A DNA stretch of 64,000 nt from Nocardioides houyundeii (GTDB lineage: Bacteria > Actinomycetota > Actinomycetes > Propionibacteriales > Nocardioidaceae), in NCBI RefSeq assembly GCF_002865585.1, contig NZ_CP025581.1:3162001-3226000 (forward strand), given 5' to 3'. The notes under the pieces are model-generated. The model made no database searches and was not told the DNA's origin. It saw only the letters and a list, made by a program, of their open reading frames with translations. Made by a program: the position numbers and the translations under genes. Position 1 is the first letter of the stretch; each line of letters opens with the position of its first letter. This document shows, piece after piece, positions 30,101 to 39,534 of this stretch.

Positions 30101-31501
30101 TCAGTCCTGGATCCGAGGCCACGGATGGGCCTCCTCCAGGGCGTAGGACAGGCCCAGCAGGAGCGCCTCCTGACCCCGTCCGGCACCCAGCTGCATGCCC
30201 TGGGGCAGGCCTTGCGAGGTGGTTGCCAGGGGGAGGCTGACGGCCGGCTCGCCGGTGGCGTTCTGCAGCGGCGTGAAGGCCACCCAGTCCATCATCCGGT
30301 CGATGATCTCCTCGTAGTCCCGGGTCGGGTCCAGGTGCCCCACCAGGGGCGTCGCGGTGGCCAGCGTCGGCGTCAGGGTGACGTCGTACTTGGCGTAGTG
30401 GCGGCGCGAGACCAGCTCGGAGCCGGCCATCACCGCGGTGGCCAGCGGCAGCTTGTGCAGGTTGCGCTCACAGTGCCTGGCCAGCCCCAGGGTGAGGTTG
30501 TCGAGCTTGCTGGGGTCCCAGCTCTCGCCGTGGGTCCGCTTGCCGGTGCGGACCAGGAAGAGCGAGAGCATCGACCAGTAGAGCAGGAAGTGGTCGGCGA
30601 AGGAGTCCGGCACGGGCGGGTCGATGTGCTCGACCCGGTGCCCCATCGCCTCGAGCCGGGCGGCGGTCTTCAGCGTCAGCTCGCGCACCTCCGGGGTCGA
30701 GCTGCGGCCCACCCCCTCGGTGACCACCGCGATGCGCAGCGGGCGGCGCAGCGGCTCGGTCACGTCGCCCACCGGCGCCAGCCGGGGGTTGCGGTAGATC
30801 CGCTCGGACTCGCGCAGGAAGGCCGCGGTGTCGCGCACGGTGCGGCTCAGCACGCCGTCGGCGACGATCCGCACCGGCATGCTGCGGCTGAGCTTGTCCT
30901 GCGGGACCCGGTCCCGGGTGGGCTTGAGCCCGACCAGGCCGTTGACGGCCGCCGGGATCCGGATCGAGCCACCGCCGTCGTTGGCGTGCGCCAGCGGCAC
31001 CGCGCCGGCGGCGACCAGGGCCGCCGAGCCCGCGGAGGAGGCGCCGGCGTAGTGGTCGTGGTGCCAGGGGCTGCGCACCGGACCCATCCGGGGGTGGTCG
31101 ACGGCGCCGGAGAAGCCGAACTCGGAGAGCCGCGACTTGCCGATCGGGATGACGCCGGTGGCCAGGAACATCCGCGCGAAGTCGCCGTCGGCCTGCGCCG
31201 GGGGCGAGACGAAGGCGTCCGTGCCCTGCTGGGTCGGCACGCCGGCGAGGTCGGCGTTGTCCTTGACCACCGTGGGGATGCCCGAGAAGAACCCGCCGCG
31301 GGGGTCGCGGGCCCGCGCCCGGGCCTGGTCGAAGAGCTCGACGGCCAGGGTGCCCAGGGTCTGGTCCACCACGCTGGTCCGCGCGATCGCGGCCTCGACG
31401 AGCTCGGTCACCGAGACCTCTCCCGAGCGCAGCATCGCGACCAGCGCTACCGCGTCGTGGTCCAGCAGGGCGTCGTCGGCAAAGGCATGCAGTCGGCTCA
31501 T
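30101..31501 (-). CDS. amidase (amidase signature family)
   Basis: 466 residues. The Lys-cisSer-Ser triad is K80 (VVKDN), S155 ([10 protein letters not shown]) and S179 (NDGGGSIR), correctly spaced. Family members hydrolyse fatty amides, aryl amides, nitrile-derived amides or glutamyl-tRNA; no gatB or gatC is nearby and the gene stands alone, so a catabolic amidase is more likely than GatA. Conserved [16 protein letters not shown] near 310 may line an acyl pocket. ATG 31501 has no strong ribosome site. Confidence 0.88.
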   Translation of the reverse strand: MSRLHAFADDALLDHDAVALVAMLRSGEVSVTELVEAAIARTSVVDQTLGTLAVELFDQARARARDPRGGFFSGIPTVVKDNADLAGVPTQQGTDAFVSPPAQADGDFARMFLATGVIPIGKSRLSEFGFSGAVDHPRMGPVRSPWHHDHYAGASSAGSAALVAAGAVPLAHANDGGGSIRIPAAVNGLVGLKPTRDRVPQDKLSRSMPVRIVADGVLSRTVRDTAAFLRESERIYRNPRLAPVGDVTEPLRRPLRIAVVTEGVGRSSTPEVRELTLKTAARLEAMGHRVEHIDPPVPDSFADHFLLYWSMLSLFLVRTGKRTHGESWDPSKLDNLTLGLARHCERNLHKLPLATAVMAGSELVSRRHYAKYDVTLTPTLATATPLVGHLDPTRDYEEIIDRMMDWVAFTPLQNATGEPAVSLPLATTSQGLPQGMQLGAGRGQEALLLGLSYALEEAHPWPRIQD

Positions 31502-31546
31502 GCCCGCTCACGTTACCCCTCAGTAGCCGTGCGGAAACCCCGATGT

Positions 31547-32242
31547 CTAGCCGAGCACCAGCAGCACCAGCGGCAGGACCAGGCTGGTGGCCAGGGCGGA
31601 CAGGCCCATGGACAGTCCGGAGAACGCGCCCTCGACCTCGTCGTCGGCCAGCGCCCGGGAGGTGCCGATGCCGTGGGACGAGGCCCCGATGGCGAGGCCG
31701 CGGGCACGCGGGTCGCGGACCCGGGCGAGGGTGAGCACCAGCGGCCCGGCCACGGCGCCGAGGATGCCGGCGATGATGGTGACCACCGCGGTCAGCGCCG
31801 GGAGGCCGCCGAAGTGCGTCGAGAGGGCGATCGAGACCGGGGTGGTGGCCGCCTTGGGTGCCATCGTCAGGGCCAGCTCCTCCCCGCCGCCGAGCGCGGT
31901 CACCAGCAGGTACGCCGAGGCGATGGAGACCGCCGCGCCCAGTGGGACGGCCACCAGCATCGGGACGGCGACGCCACGCAGCCGACGTACCTGGCGGTGC
32001 AGCGGCACCGCGAGCGCCACGGTGGCGGGGCCCAGCCAGAAGTTGATCAGCCCGCTCCCCCCGGCGTACGCCGCGTAGTCGATGTCCAGCAGCGAGATCG
32101 CCGCGGCCGTCACCACGATCGCCACCAGCACCGGCTGGACGGCCGGGTGGCCGCCGGTGCGGTCCCGCAGCGCCTGGCCCACGCGGTAGCCGACCAGGGT
32201 CAGCAGCACCATGAACAGCGGGGACTCCACGACCTGCCTCAT
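31547..32242 (-). CDS. lrgB: LrgB/CidB family membrane protein
   Basis: 231 residues with about six to seven hydrophobic helices. The LrgB signature includes PVLVAI, NFWLGPATVALAVPL, APKAATTPVSIALS and GASSHGIGTSRAL. In other bacteria LrgA/LrgB modulate murein hydrolase activity or export small metabolites; the equivalent plastid protein transports glycolate. ATG overlaps the lrgA stop as ATGA, so the two are translationally coupled. Confidence 0.88.
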   Translation of the reverse strand: MRQVVESPLFMVLLTLVGYRVGQALRDRTGGHPAVQPVLVAIVVTAAAISLLDIDYAAYAGGSGLINFWLGPATVALAVPLHRQVRRLRGVAVPMLVAVPLGAAVSIASAYLLVTALGGGEELALTMAPKAATTPVSIALSTHFGGLPALTAVVTIIAGILGAVAGPLVLTLARVRDPRARGLAIGASSHGIGTSRALADDEVEGAFSGLSMGLSALATSLVLPLVLLVLG

Positions 32243-32628
32243 CGCGGTCCGCCGTCGGTGCGCCGGGCCAGCAGCGAGACGCACCAGCCCACGGTGAGCA
32301 GCCCCGCCAGCCAGGAGCCCACCAGGGAGACCGCGATCGGCACGGCGTCGGTGCGCAGCGCCGCCGCGTAGACCACGACACCGACCCCGGCGGGCACGAA
32401 GAAGAGCTGGAGGTGGCGCAGCAGCCCGTCGGCCGCGCGGTGCACTCCCTCGGTCCACTCCCGCCCGGCACCGGCCTGCGCCGTTCCCGAGCGCCGCGAC
32501 TGCCCGACCAGCAGCGCGAAGAGCAGCATCATCCCCACCACCGGGCCCGGGACCGGCAGGTGGGCACCCGCGACCAGCGCCTCGCCGGCCAGCTGGCAGG
32601 CGAGCAGGACGGTCAGTCCCCGGACCAT
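32239..32628 (-). CDS. lrgA: LrgA/CidA family holin-like protein
   Basis: 129 residues with four hydrophobic segments: LTVLLACQLAGEALVAG, PVPGPVVGMMLLFALL, FFVPAGVGVVVYAAAL and a C-terminal helix. The PGPVVGM and LFFVPAGVGV motifs define LrgA/CidA. It pairs with LrgB. ATG 32628 shares its first base with the TGA of the upstream tag gene (TGATG), so the three genes form one coupled series. Confidence 0.87.
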   Translation of the reverse strand: MVRGLTVLLACQLAGEALVAGAHLPVPGPVVGMMLLFALLVGQSRRSGTAQAGAGREWTEGVHRAADGLLRHLQLFFVPAGVGVVVYAAALRTDAVPIAVSLVGSWLAGLLTVGWCVSLLARRTDGGPR

Positions 32629-33188
32629 CAGGCGCCGCGCCGGTGGCACCCGGGCAGGTGCGGGTCGAAGAGGCCGATCGCCTCCATCAGTGCGTACATC
32701 GTGGTGGGACCGACGAAGACGAACCCGTGCCGCTTCAGCGCCTTCGACAGCGCCACCGACTCGGGCGAGGTGGTGGCGGCCTGGGGCTCCACCGGACCGA
32801 CCGGGGCGTGCTGGCGGAGCAGCCGCTCCAGCCCGCCGTCGGCGCGCAGCGCCACGCATGCGGCGGCGTTGGTGATCGCGGCCTCGATCTTGCGCCGGTT
32901 GCGCACGATGCCCGCGTCGCCCATCAGGCGCGCCACGTCGGCGTCGTCGTACGCCGCGACGACGTCGGCGTCGAAGCCGGCGAACGCCGCCCGGAACGCG
33001 GGCCGCTTGTTGAGGATGGTCAGCCAGGAGAGCCCGGACTGGAACGCCTCCAGGGTGATCCGCTCCAGGTGGGCGGCCTCGCCGTGCACCGGCCGGCCCC
33101 ACTCGGTGTCGTGGTAGGCGAGGAGGACCGGGCTGCCGGCGGCCCATCCGCAGCGCGCCAGTCCGTCGGCACCCCTCACCAGCTCCAT
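32628..33188 (-). CDS. tag: DNA-3-methyladenine glycosylase I
   Basis: 186 residues. CGWA (C13), YHDTEWG (H26) and the C-terminal DPHLPGCHR supply the Cys/His zinc ligands of Tag; LEAFQSGLSWLTILNKRPAFR carries the base-binding residues. It excises 3-methyladenine from alkylated DNA. A GATGAT lies 6 nt before ATG 33188, a weak leaderless signal. Coupling with lrgA and lrgB is unexpected for a repair gene. Confidence 0.92.
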   Translation of the reverse strand: MELVRGADGLARCGWAAGSPVLLAYHDTEWGRPVHGEAAHLERITLEAFQSGLSWLTILNKRPAFRAAFAGFDADVVAAYDDADVARLMGDAGIVRNRRKIEAAITNAAACVALRADGGLERLLRQHAPVGPVEPQAATTSPESVALSKALKRHGFVFVGPTTMYALMEAIGLFDPHLPGCHRRGA

Positions 33189-33238
33189 CGGGCCATCATC
33201 CCAGCGCCCGTCCCCGGGTCGTGACGCGCCCGCGCCGC

Positions 33239-34234
33239 TCAGCGGCGGGTCTTGAGCCGGCCGTTGGGCAGCGTGGGGGCAGGCAGCGGCGGCAGGTGCT
33301 GGTCGGCGACCACGCCGAAGCGCCCGGGGGCCACCTGGGTGCTGTCCGGGACCAGCCGGCCCTCGCGCAGCACCTGGCCCTGCCAGTCCTCGCGGAACCC
33401 GACGATCTCCTCGTGGGTACGGCCCACGAAGTTCCACCACATCATGATCTCCTCCCCGAACGGCGGACCGCCGATCAGGATGAGCCGAGCCTCGTCGTGG
33501 CAGTGCAGCCGCAGCGTGCGCTGCCCGGGGCCCAGGTAGACCAGCTCGCCGGGCTTCACCTCCTGGTCACCGACGCTGACGTGGCCCACGTCCAGCAGCA
33601 CGCCGTGCTCGAAGGTCGGGTCGAGGTCCAGCTCGACGTGTGCCCCGTCGGCCACCATCACCTCCGCGCCCAGCAGCGCGGTGTGGGTCCGCACCGGGGA
33701 GCGGTCGCCGGCCAGGGTGCCGAGGAAGGCGCGGCTCTCCCAGCCGGGTCCGCGCACCGGCCGGGGCACGTAGTGCTCGAACGTGGGCTCCACCTCGCGC
33801 GCCCCCTCGGGCAGGGCGAGCCACAGCTGCACGCCGTGCAGCACCTCGGCGCCGGGGACCGAGACCTCGGAGTGGCTCACACCCCGGCCCGCGGTCATCA
33901 GGTTGAACTCCCCCGGCCGCACCACGGCGTGGGCGCCGGTGGAGTCGCGGTGCTCGATCTCGCCGGAGAACAGCCAGCTCACCGTCGCCAGGCCGGTGTG
34001 CGGGTGCGGCGGCACCCGCATCCCGCCGGTCACCGAGACCTCGTCCGGACCGTAGTGGTCCAGGAAGCACCAGGCGCCGATCAGCGAGCGGTGCCGCTGC
34101 GGGAGGGTACGGCGCACGGTCATCGCCCGGGGTCCGCCCAGTGGCACCTCGCGGGGCGGCAGCACCTCCACCTCGACCTCGGTGTCGCCGTGCTGGATCG
34201 ACTGCTCGCGCGGACGCGGGTCCGGGTTGGTCAA
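33239..34234 (-). CDS. pirin family protein (bicupin)
   Basis: 331 residues. RVPPHPHTGLATVSWLF and GRGVSHSEVS carry the N-terminal cupin His residues that bind iron, and VPRPVRGPGWESR begins the second cupin; GGPPFGEEIMMWWNFVGR is a conserved C-terminal block. Bacterial pirins act as quercetinases or regulate pyruvate metabolism; the role here is unknown. TTG 34234 is chosen because GGAGGAGG lies 8-9 nt upstream and homology begins just after; earlier in-frame starts run into the divergent gene. Confidence 0.82.
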   Translation of the reverse strand: MTNPDPRPREQSIQHGDTEVEVEVLPPREVPLGGPRAMTVRRTLPQRHRSLIGAWCFLDHYGPDEVSVTGGMRVPPHPHTGLATVSWLFSGEIEHRDSTGAHAVVRPGEFNLMTAGRGVSHSEVSVPGAEVLHGVQLWLALPEGAREVEPTFEHYVPRPVRGPGWESRAFLGTLAGDRSPVRTHTALLGAEVMVADGAHVELDLDPTFEHGVLLDVGHVSVGDQEVKPGELVYLGPGQRTLRLHCHDEARLILIGGPPFGEEIMMWWNFVGRTHEEIVGFREDWQGQVLREGRLVPDSTQVAPGRFGVVADQHLPPLPAPTLPNGRLKTRR

Positions 34235-34361
34235 CGGGTCCCCCTCCTCCCAGGTGGCATCCCATCCTCGCGCGCCGGTCAAGGGGGCGGAAGGGGTCAC
34301 CACGGTGCGGACGTGTGCAGCGACACGGAATAGCGGCACCGGGACCCGAGGTTGGGCACCC

Positions 34362-35462
34362 ATGACCGACCTCGACCCCACCCGTCTGCTCGTCCCGCTC
34401 GACCTGGGCGCGGTGAAGGCCTCCAACCGGGTCTTCATGGCCCCCCTCACCCGGATGCGCGCGGCCCAGCCCGGGGCGCTCGCGTCCGACCTGAGCGTGG
34501 AGTACTACCGCCAACGCGCCTCCGCCGGGCTGCTGATCAGCGAGGGCACCCAGATCTCGGCCGAGGGCCAGGGGTACGCCGACACCCCGGGCATCAGCAC
34601 GCCGGAGCAGGTCCGCGCCTGGCGGCGGGTGACCGACGCGGTGCACGCCGAGGGCGGCCTGATCGCGGCCCAGCTGTGGCACACCGGCCGGGTCAACCAC
34701 GAGTCGCTGCACGACGGAGAGCTGCCGGTCTCGGCCTCCGCGCTGCCGGTCCGGGTGCGCACCAGCCTCAAGGACGCCGACGGCGCCGTGATCCGAGCGA
34801 ACGCTCCCACTCCCCGCGCCCTGGAGACCGAGGAGATCCCCCGGCTCGTCGAGGACTACCGACGGGCGACCGCGGCTGCCCGCGAGGCCGGCTTCGACCT
34901 GGTGGAGGTCCACGCCGCCCACGGCTACCTGCTGCACCAGTTCCTCGCCGCCACCTGCAACGTCCGCACCGACGCCTACGGCGGCTCGCTGGAGAACCGG
35001 GCCCGGCTGGTGCTGGAGGTCGTGGACGCCTGCATCTCCGAGTGGGGCAGCGACCGGGTCGCGATCCGGCTCTCCCCCCAGGGCAGCTTCAACGGTCTCG
35101 CGGACGACGACGGTCCCGAGGAGACCCTGCACGTGATCAGCCGGCTCGCCGAGCGCGACCTGGCCTACCTGCACATCTCCGAGCCGGACTGGGCCGGCGG
35201 CCCGGCGCTCCCCGAGGAGTACCGGCGCCGGCTCCGGGTGGCGTACCCGGGCACGCTGGTGGCGGCGGGATCCTACGACGCCCAGAAGGCGGTCCGCCTG
35301 ATCGAGGCGGGCCTGATCGACGCGGCCGCGTTCGGCCGCTCCTTCATCGCCAACCCGGACCTGCCGGTCCGCCTCGCCACCCGGGCACCGCTCAACGAGC
35401 CGGTGCCGGCCACCTTCTACGGCGGCGGCGCGGAGGGCTACATCGACTACCCGGTGCTCTGA
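34362..35462 (+). CDS. Old Yellow Enzyme family NADH:flavin oxidoreductase / alkene reductase
   Basis: 366 residues, one TIM barrel. NRVFMAPLTRMRA, QLWHTGRVNHES, FDLVEVHAAHGYLLHQFLA and TDAYGGSLENRARL are the FMN-binding and active-site motifs of the classical OYE/NemA/XenB subgroup. It reduces activated C=C bonds (enones, nitro compounds, maleimides) using NAD(P)H. It is divergent from the pirin gene. Its last 16 bp overlap the end of the convergent MFS gene. Confidence 0.92.
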   Translation: MTDLDPTRLLVPLDLGAVKASNRVFMAPLTRMRAAQPGALASDLSVEYYRQRASAGLLISEGTQISAEGQGYADTPGISTPEQVRAWRRVTDAVHAEGGLIAAQLWHTGRVNHESLHDGELPVSASALPVRVRTSLKDADGAVIRANAPTPRALETEEIPRLVEDYRRATAAAREAGFDLVEVHAAHGYLLHQFLAATCNVRTDAYGGSLENRARLVLEVVDACISEWGSDRVAIRLSPQGSFNGLADDDGPEETLHVISRLAERDLAYLHISEPDWAGGPALPEEYRRRLRVAYPGTLVAAGSYDAQKAVRLIEAGLIDAAAFGRSFIANPDLPVRLATRAPLNEPVPATFYGGGAEGYIDYPVL

Positions 35463-36673
35463 GCGGCGCGGGCGACCGCGCAGTGCCAGCTCCACAGGGC
35501 CAGGCCCAGCACGATCATCACCAGCGCCGTCAGCGCCATGCCCAGCGTCGTCACCCCCACCACGGGGGTGATCAGCGCGGCGGTGGTGGCGTTGACCATC
35601 AAGGTGATGAAGGTCCCGGCGGAGACCACGGCGCCGCGGCGCTCGGGGAACAGGTCCATCATCATCAGCTGCAGCGTCGGGTAGGACATCCCGTTGCCCA
35701 GCGCCAGCACGCTGGGGCCGACGACGGCCCACGGCAGGTCGGCCTGCACCGGTGAGCTCGAGATGGCCACCCCCACCGCTGCGCCGACCAGGGAGACCGC
35801 GAAACCCAGGCTGACCAGTCGGCGTCCGCTGATCCGGCCGGCCGCGCGTCCCGAGATCCAGGAGCCGCACACCATCGCCCCGATCATCGGGACGAAGAAC
35901 ATCCAGAAGTCGAGCTCGCCGCGCCCCAGCAGGTCGACCACGAAGATCGACGCCCCGCCGATGTAGAGGAACTGACCGGCGAAGGCGAACGTCGCGGCCC
36001 AGGCGACCCGGTGGAAGCCGGGGAGCCGGGCCACGTCGGCCAGGCCGGCGACCACCGAGCCCAGGCGCAGCGGCACCCGTCGCTCCGGCGGGTGGCTCTC
36101 GGGCAGCGCCACGGCGGTGGCCACGATCAGGAGCACCCCGAGCACCGCCATGAAGACGAAGACGCCCGGCCAGGGGCCGAGCTGGAGCACCCACCCGCCC
36201 ACGATGGGCGCCACCGCCGGTGCCAGCCCGAAGATCATCGCGACGCGGCTCATCAGCACCTGCGCCTGGTCGCCGTGGAAGAGGTCGCGGATGACGGTCC
36301 GGCTCACCACGGTCGCGCCGCCCGCGCTCAGGCCCTGGAGCACCCGGAAGGCCAGCAGCACCGTCAGGTCGGGCGAGAAGGCCGCGCCGATCGAGGCCAC
36401 CACGTAGACGGCGATGGAGCCGAGGATCACCGGCTTGCGGCCGACCGCGTCCGAGAGCGGCCCGTGGAAGATGCTCATCACCGCGAACGGCGCCAGGTAC
36501 GCCGTCACCACGAGCTGCATCTGCGAGGAGCCGACCCCGAACTCGTCCGCCATCTGCGCGAACGCCGGGAACGGGGTGTCGATGCTGAACGGCCCGATCA
36601 TCGAGAGCATGGCCAGCACGATCGGGATGGCGACCAGCGCCCGGCTGCTGCGGAGGTCCAGGGTCGGATTCAC
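35447..36673 (-). CDS. MFS transporter, Bcr/CflA drug-resistance family
   Basis: 408 residues with twelve predicted helices. Motif A is GPLSDAVGRKPVI after helix 2, and the first helix region IGPFSIDTPFPAFAQMADEF is diagnostic of the DHA1 Bcr/CflA group, proton-driven exporters of bicyclomycin, chloramphenicol or sulfonamides. The GTG at 36673 overlaps the stop of the exonuclease gene (GTGA). Confidence 0.88.
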   Translation of the reverse strand: MNPTLDLRSSRALVAIPIVLAMLSMIGPFSIDTPFPAFAQMADEFGVGSSQMQLVVTAYLAPFAVMSIFHGPLSDAVGRKPVILGSIAVYVVASIGAAFSPDLTVLLAFRVLQGLSAGGATVVSRTVIRDLFHGDQAQVLMSRVAMIFGLAPAVAPIVGGWVLQLGPWPGVFVFMAVLGVLLIVATAVALPESHPPERRVPLRLGSVVAGLADVARLPGFHRVAWAATFAFAGQFLYIGGASIFVVDLLGRGELDFWMFFVPMIGAMVCGSWISGRAAGRISGRRLVSLGFAVSLVGAAVGVAISSSPVQADLPWAVVGPSVLALGNGMSYPTLQLMMMDLFPERRGAVVSAGTFITLMVNATTAALITPVVGVTTLGMALTALVMIVLGLALWSWHCAVARAAQSTG

Positions 36674-37674
36674 CGAGCGAGTATGCGCTCCGACAGCACG
36701 CGCACCGCCAAGGAGGTGGTGGCCCCGACGTTGAGGTGACCCACCACCCGCGAGACCCGGTCGGCGTCGAGCGGGAGCAGCCCGGGGGTGCCGGGGACGT
36801 CCGGGGTGAGGCCGAGATCCAGGTCGTCGCGGCCGGCCATCATGGCCAGGTTGAACTCGTACCGCTCCCGGGCGCCGGGGGCGGCGAGCCGCCGCACCAC
36901 CGCGGCGCCCACCCGTCGTACCCCGGTCTCGGTGCTCCAGGAGTCGAGCGCCGCCGCCACGTGGCGGCCCTCGCAGTGGTCGATGTCGGCCCAGACCGCC
37001 GCCATCGACCCCATCTGGGCCAGCAGCACCGGGGCGGTCTTGGCACCGATGCCGGCCACGCCGGGCAGGTTGTCGCTGGCGTCCCCGCGCAGCGCCGCGA
37101 ACTCCAGGTACTGCCGCGCCGCCACGCCGTAGAGCGTGTGCAGGCGGTCGGGGTTGAGCAGCGGGGCGTTGCCCATCCCGCCGTCGATCAGCCGGAGCAC
37201 CTTGGTGTGGTCGCTGATGTGGGCGAAGGAGTCCCGGTCGGAGGTGACGATGACGCAGTTCCAGCCGTTCCGGCCCGCCCAGGTGGCCGCCGAGGCACTG
37301 ACGTCGTCGGCCTCCAGGCCCGCCGGGGTGAGGGTGGCGAGGCCGAGCGCGTCCAGCAGGGCGCCGGCCCGGTCCAGCTGGTCGACCAGGGCGGCGTCCT
37401 TCACCGCGCGCCCGGCCTTGTAGGCGGGATACGCCTCGGCGCGCACCGAGGCGGTCCGGTCGTCCAGCCCGAAGATCACCGCGTCGGGGTCGAACCGCTC
37501 GATCGCCTCCAGGATCTGGCGCAGCATGCCGTGCAGGGCCCACGCCGGCCGCCCGCTGCGGTCGCGCAGGTCGCTCTCGGCCCGGGCGTGGTGGTTGCGG
37601 TGGAGCAGCGACGGCGCGTCGACGGCGAGCAGCAGCCGGGGCTCGCCGAGTGCTCGCGGGAACGGGGACGTCAC
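36670..37674 (-). CDS. 5'-3' exonuclease (PolA N-terminal-like)
   Basis: 334 residues. LLLAVDAPSLLHRNHHA, LEADDVSASAATWA, VTSDRDSFAHI and GDASDNLPGVAGIGAKTA supply the acidic metal ligands and the helix-3-turn-helix of the flap-endonuclease family. It resembles the exonuclease domain of DNA polymerase I without the polymerase, like ExoIX/Rv2090-type proteins, and could remove primers or flaps. GTG 37674 follows CATGAT by 6 nt. It is coupled to the exporter downstream. Confidence 0.88.
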   Translation of the reverse strand: MTSPFPRALGEPRLLLAVDAPSLLHRNHHARAESDLRDRSGRPAWALHGMLRQILEAIERFDPDAVIFGLDDRTASVRAEAYPAYKAGRAVKDAALVDQLDRAGALLDALGLATLTPAGLEADDVSASAATWAGRNGWNCVIVTSDRDSFAHISDHTKVLRLIDGGMGNAPLLNPDRLHTLYGVAARQYLEFAALRGDASDNLPGVAGIGAKTAPVLLAQMGSMAAVWADIDHCEGRHVAAALDSWSTETGVRRVGAAVVRRLAAPGARERYEFNLAMMAGRDDLDLGLTPDVPGTPGLLPLDADRVSRVVGHLNVGATTSLAVRVLSERILAR

Positions 37675-37680
37675 CCGACG

Positions 37681-37686
37681 ATCATG
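37681..37686 (-). promoter_or_regulatory. possible -10 box for leaderless exonuclease gene
   Basis: CATGAT, 6 nt before the GTG at 37674 on the minus strand; first base departs from TANNNT. Confidence 0.3.
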
Positions 37687-37704
37687 GAGCACCGGAGGTT
37701 CGGC

Positions 37705-38331
37705 ATGATCGACCGCATGGAGTCTGTGATGGAGTCGGTGGTCGGCGGCCTCGACATACGGTGGGACCGTCAGGTGCTGGAGCCGCGTCCCTGGACGGTC
37801 GAGCAGGCCGAGTGGCTGGCCGAGCTGAGCGCCACGGCCCCGGCCGGCGCGGCGCTGGAGCTGTGCAGCGGGGTGGGCCACCTGGGCCTGGTGCTGCACC
37901 GGCTCACCGCTCGGCGGCTGGTGATGGTGGACGCCAACCCCCGGGCCTGCGAGCTGGCCGCGGAGAACGCGCGGGCGGCCGGGACCGAGCAGGTGGAGAT
38001 CCGGAACTCGGTGATGACTCGAGCCCTGGAGTCCCAGGAGAGGTTCGCCCTGGTGCTGGCCGACCCGCCCTGGGTGCCGCGCGCGGAGATCACCCGCTTC
38101 CCCGACGACCCCACCATCGCGATCGACGGCGGCCCCACCGGCCTGGACCTGGCGGTGCAGTGCCTGGACCTGATCGAGCAGCACCTGCTCGACGGCGGGC
38201 ACGCGGTGCTGCAGCTGGGCACCGCAGAGCAGGTCGAGGAGCTGATGGCCGAGCGCGCGCCCACCCGGGTGGAGCTGGTCGAGGTACGCCGCCGCGAGCG
38301 CGGCGTGCTGGCCCACCTCAGGACCTGCTGA
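37705..38331 (+). CDS. class I methyltransferase, small-domain (HemK/RsmC-like)
   Basis: 208 residues. Motif I LELCSGVGHLGLVL (about 52-65), acidic motif II MVDANPRACELAAENARAAG, and motif IV LADPPWVPR, where DPPW replaces the NPPY of N-methyltransferases acting on glutamine or nucleobase nitrogen. The substrate is unknown; protein, rRNA and small molecules are all possible. ATG 37705 has GGAGG six nt upstream, better than the ATG at 37684. The end overlaps hmgA by 14 bp. Confidence 0.78.
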   Translation: MIDRMESVMESVVGGLDIRWDRQVLEPRPWTVEQAEWLAELSATAPAGAALELCSGVGHLGLVLHRLTARRLVMVDANPRACELAAENARAAGTEQVEIRNSVMTRALESQERFALVLADPPWVPRAEITRFPDDPTIAIDGGPTGLDLAVQCLDLIEQHLLDGGHAVLQLGTAEQVEELMAERAPTRVELVEVRRRERGVLAHLRTC

Positions 38332-39517
38332 GCCCCGGACCCCGTCCCGCCCAGCTCCACGCGTACGCCGGGTCCTCGGCGGCGAGGCCCGCCTCGCCCA
38401 GCTCCAGGGGGGCGAAGGTGTCGACCATCACCGCCAGCTCCTCGAACCGCTCCACCCCGAGCGAGGCCTCGATGGCGCTCGGCTGGGGCCCGTGGGCGTG
38501 GCCTCCGGGATGGAGGCTGATCGAGCCCACGTCGATGCCCGAGCCCTTGCGTGCCTCGTAGTCGCCGGCGACGTAGAACATCACCTCGTCGGAGTCGACG
38601 TTGGAGTGGTAGTAGGGCACCGGGATCGCCAGCGGGTGGTAGTCGACCTTGCGGGGCACGAAGTTGCAGACCACGAAGTTGCGCCCCTCGAAGACCTGGT
38701 GCACCGGCGGCGGCTGGTGCACCCGGCCGGTGATCGGCTCGAACTCCGCGACGTTGAAGGTGTGGGGGTACAGGCAGCCGTCCCAGCCGACCACGTCGAA
38801 GGGGTGCCCGGCGTAGGTCAGCCGGGTGCCGACGATCCCGGCCGAGGTGCGGTGCTTGACGAGCACCTCGACGTCCTGGCCCTCGGCCAGCAGCGGCTCG
38901 CGCGGGCCGTGCAGGTCCCGCTCGCAGTAGGGCGCGTGCTCCAGCAGCTGGCCGTAGCGCGAGAGGTAGCGCTTGGGCGGGCCGAGGTGGGACGCGCCCT
39001 CGATGGCGTAGAGCCGGGACGGCTCGGACGGCACCCAGCGGTGGTCGCAGGCCCGCGGGACCAGCACGTAGTCCCCGCTGCGGTAGGGCACCGCGCCGAA
39101 CACCGTCTCCACGGTGCCGCTGCCGGCCTCGACGAAGACGCACTCGTCCCCCACCGCGTTGCGGTAGAGCGGCGAGGGGGCGGTGCCGGTCACGACGTAG
39201 GAGATCCGCACGTCGGTGTTGCCCAGCACCAGCCGGCGTCCGGTGACGGGGTCGGCGCCTGCGCCATCGGGGAACAGGCTGTGCAGCCGCAGGTGCCGGG
39301 GCTTGAGGGGGTGGTTGGGGGTCAGCCGCTGGGCGGGGAGCTCCCAGACCGCGCTGTCCACGATCGCGGAGGGGACCCCGCGGTGGTAGAGCAGGGAGGA
39401 GTCGGAGGAGAACCCCTCCTCCCCCATCAGCTCCTCGCGCAGCAGGCCGCCGCCGGCGTCGCGGTGCTGGGTGTGCCGCTTGGGCGGGACGTGCCCGACG
39501 AGTGCGTAGTGGACCAT
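38318..39517 (-). CDS. hmgA: homogentisate 1,2-dioxygenase
   Basis: 399 residues of cupin fold, shorter than the roughly 430-440 of proteobacterial and human enzymes, as in actinobacterial relatives. Likely iron ligands are His in PVPYYHSNVD, Glu in DSDEVMFYV and His in PGGHAHGPQPS, all near residues 310-370; RACDHRWVPSEPSRLYAIEG is also conserved. It opens the ring of homogentisate to maleylacetoacetate in tyrosine/phenylalanine breakdown. GGAGG lies five nt before ATG 39517. It diverges from the unknown gene and fahA across a 71-bp region with palindromes. Confidence 0.92.
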   Translation of the reverse strand: MVHYALVGHVPPKRHTQHRDAGGGLLREELMGEEGFSSDSSLLYHRGVPSAIVDSAVWELPAQRLTPNHPLKPRHLRLHSLFPDGAGADPVTGRRLVLGNTDVRISYVVTGTAPSPLYRNAVGDECVFVEAGSGTVETVFGAVPYRSGDYVLVPRACDHRWVPSEPSRLYAIEGASHLGPPKRYLSRYGQLLEHAPYCERDLHGPREPLLAEGQDVEVLVKHRTSAGIVGTRLTYAGHPFDVVGWDGCLYPHTFNVAEFEPITGRVHQPPPVHQVFEGRNFVVCNFVPRKVDYHPLAIPVPYYHSNVDSDEVMFYVAGDYEARKGSGIDVGSISLHPGGHAHGPQPSAIEASLGVERFEELAVMVDTFAPLELGEAGLAAEDPAYAWSWAGRGPGLSRS

Positions 39518-39534
39518 GACGGCCTCCTCATACG

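Noticed and set aside
30101..31501. Amidase as the GatA subunit of Glu-tRNA amidotransferase
   Set aside because: No gatB or gatC neighbours, and the sequence around the triad (GASSAGSA) and C-terminus is that of stand-alone amidases.
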